A stretch of 64,000 bases of DNA, taken from positions 186,001 through 250,000 of the forward strand of contig NZ_JACHLY010000002.1 of assembly GCF_014204715.1 (NCBI RefSeq), given 5' to 3'. This DNA comes from Streptomonospora salina. GTDB taxonomy: Bacteria; Actinomycetota; Actinomycetes; Streptosporangiales; Streptosporangiaceae. A model generated the notes under the pieces. It made no database searches and was not told where the DNA came from. It saw only the letters and a program-made list of their open reading frames with translations. The position numbers and the translations under genes are program-made. Shown one piece after another: positions 63,086 through 64,000 of this stretch. The stretch's first letter is position 1, and each line of letters begins with the position of its first letter.

Positions 63086-64000
63086 TCAGCCCGGCGAGAC
63101 CCGGGCCGCCGGACCGGGACCGCTCTCGGCGCGGTAGTCGTCCAGCACCGTCACGTGGTAGCGGACCGGTCCGTCGGCAGGGGCGTCGTCGGTGAAGGCG
63201 GGCCCGTCGCCGCCCGCTCCGGTGGTTCCGATCAGGTGGTCGGCGTCGGCCAGGTCGCAGGGGTCGCCGCCGTCGCCGGGCACCCGGTAGACGGCGTAGA
63301 AGCGGGCGCCGTCGACCGGGGTCCAGGCGAGGTCCACCCGGCCGGGCCCGACCCGCTCGGCGGTCAGCTCCGAGACCGGATCGGGCGCCTCTCCGGCCGA
63401 GTCGGAGGCGGGTGGCAGCGCCGGCCGCGTGTAGTGCGCGTCGCCGACGGCGGCCATGGCCTCCGCGGCGCGGCCGGTCGCGGTCAGGTCGCTGATGGAG
63501 AAGTACACGTCGCCGCCGACCTCGCCGTGCTCGGCGTTGACGTCGAGCTGGCGGGAGAGCGCGTCCGCGCCGCGGAAGCCCTCGTCGCCGACGCGGTAGG
63601 CGGCCTGGCCGATGTAGAGGTCGACGCCGGTTCCGGCGACCTGCTCGGACCACCAGGGCACGAGCTCGGCGTAGTCGGCGGTGTCGAAGCCGCGCTGCCA
63701 GTAGAGCTGGGGGACGATGTAGTCGACCGTGCCCTCCTCGATCCAGGTGAGGGTGTCTGCGTACTGGGCGCTGTAGGACTCCAGCCCGGCGGTGTCGGAC
63801 CCGGCGGGGTCGCTGTCGGCGTTGCGCCAGATACCGAAGGGGGAGATCCCGAAGCGCACCCAGGGACGGGTCTGCTGGATGCGCTCGTGGATACCGGCGA
63901 CGAGGGCGTCGACGTTGTGGCGCCGCCAGTCGGCGCGGCTGTCGAAGTCGCCGCCGTGCTCGCGGAAGCTGCTGTCGTCGTCGAACTCTTCGCCGTCGCC
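63086..64000 (-). CDS. YngK-like glycosyl hydrolase-like family 10 (GHL10) protein, 3' part
   Basis: The last 304 residues of a larger protein whose start lies beyond the window. The visible part enters at FREHGGDFDSRADWRRHNVD and continues with RFGISPFGIWRN, TVDYIVPQLYWQRGFD, and LYIGQAAYRVGDEGF, which are hallmarks of the DUF187/GHL10 barrel related to YngK and cell-wall-active GH relatives. A fibronectin III-like domain (about the last 90 residues, VSELTAERVGPGRVDLAW) closes the protein. It is probably secreted, but the signal peptide is out of view. The last 130 bp before the DUF3040 gene hold nothing notable. Confidence 0.85.
   Translation of the reverse strand, partial: GDGEEFDDDSSFREHGGDFDSRADWRRHNVDALVAGIHERIQQTRPWVRFGISPFGIWRNADSDPAGSDTAGLESYSAQYADTLTWIEEGTVDYIVPQLYWQRGFDTADYAELVPWWSEQVAGTGVDLYIGQAAYRVGDEGFRGADALSRQLDVNAEHGEVGGDVYFSISDLTATGRAAEAMAAVGDAHYTRPALPPASDSAGEAPDPVSELTAERVGPGRVDLAWTPVDGARFYAVYRVPGDGGDPCDLADADHLIGTTGAGGDGPAFTDDAPADGPVRYHVTVLDDYRAESGPGPAARVSPG

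Overview
The window is very GC-rich chromosomal DNA from a filamentous actinobacterium. ANTAR, PucR, DUF3040, F420/PPOX-type, SigB/F-type and LAL-regulator genes, an IdeR-type iron box, GC-rich hairpin terminators and apparently leaderless starts all point there. The many acidic secreted proteins and the gene mix fit a halotolerant Nocardiopsaceae-like organism (Nocardiopsis/Streptomonospora group). That placement is inference from style, not from a marker gene. No rRNA, tRNA, CRISPR array or prophage was seen.

Layout. 0-8 kb: a large LAL (LuxR-type) regulator followed by a complete branched-chain-amino-acid-type ABC importer in the order ATPase, ATPase, permease, permease, lipoprotein, closed by a 32-bp perfect palindrome. 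8-17 kb: stress and regulation genes (GAF-ANTAR regulator, SigB/F-type sigma factor, ClpC-like unfoldase with a small partner, PPOX flavoprotein, CBS protein, copper-storage-like four-helix protein, hydrolase), interrupted by a decayed IS5-type transposase and a fragment of cytochrome oxidase subunit I. 17-22 kb: secreted CBM2-FnIII-GH18 chitinase, Bcr/CflA exporter, pentapeptide-repeat protein. 22-26 kb: a PucR regulator divergent from a wrecked purine-catabolism cluster (xanthine dehydrogenase FAD subunit joined to an N-truncated 8-oxoguanine deaminase). 26-31 kb: SDR dehydrogenase, a striking inverted repeat, and a GntR/FCD regulator divergent from lutABC with a visible promoter and operator. 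31-37 kb: treY - rRNA methyltransferase - treZ, divergent from aroQ. 37-46 kb: an orphan PstS-like lipoprotein, LURP-one protein, O-methyltransferase, CorA, AlkB, a Vps62-like membrane protein and an EamA exporter. 46-53 kb: two LysR regulators, PanE-like reductase, GNAT, and a MerR regulator divergent from an aldo/keto reductase with a textbook 19-bp-spacer MerR promoter, then an IS200/IS605 right-end relic. 53-64 kb: zinc-finger coiled-coil protein, cyclase-family protein under a GntR-like palindrome, FUSC transporter, acyltransferase, iron-box-controlled ferredoxin-NADP reductase, a class-B penicillin-binding protein carrying a 250-bp exact internal duplication, DUF3040 protein, and the 3' part of a YngK-like glycoside hydrolase.

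The best-supported functional units are the Liv-type importer with its adjacent regulator, lactate oxidation (LutABC plus its FCD repressor), trehalose synthesis from glycogen (TreY/TreZ), the MerR/aldo-keto reductase pair, and iron-regulated FprA. The least understood genes are the Vps62-like membrane protein, the zinc-finger coiled-coil protein, the cyclase-family protein with substituted metal ligands, and the small protein beside ClpC. I did not find one coherent, clearly new multi-gene system. The most unusual signals are the decay junctions and several regulatory DNA structures, listed separately.
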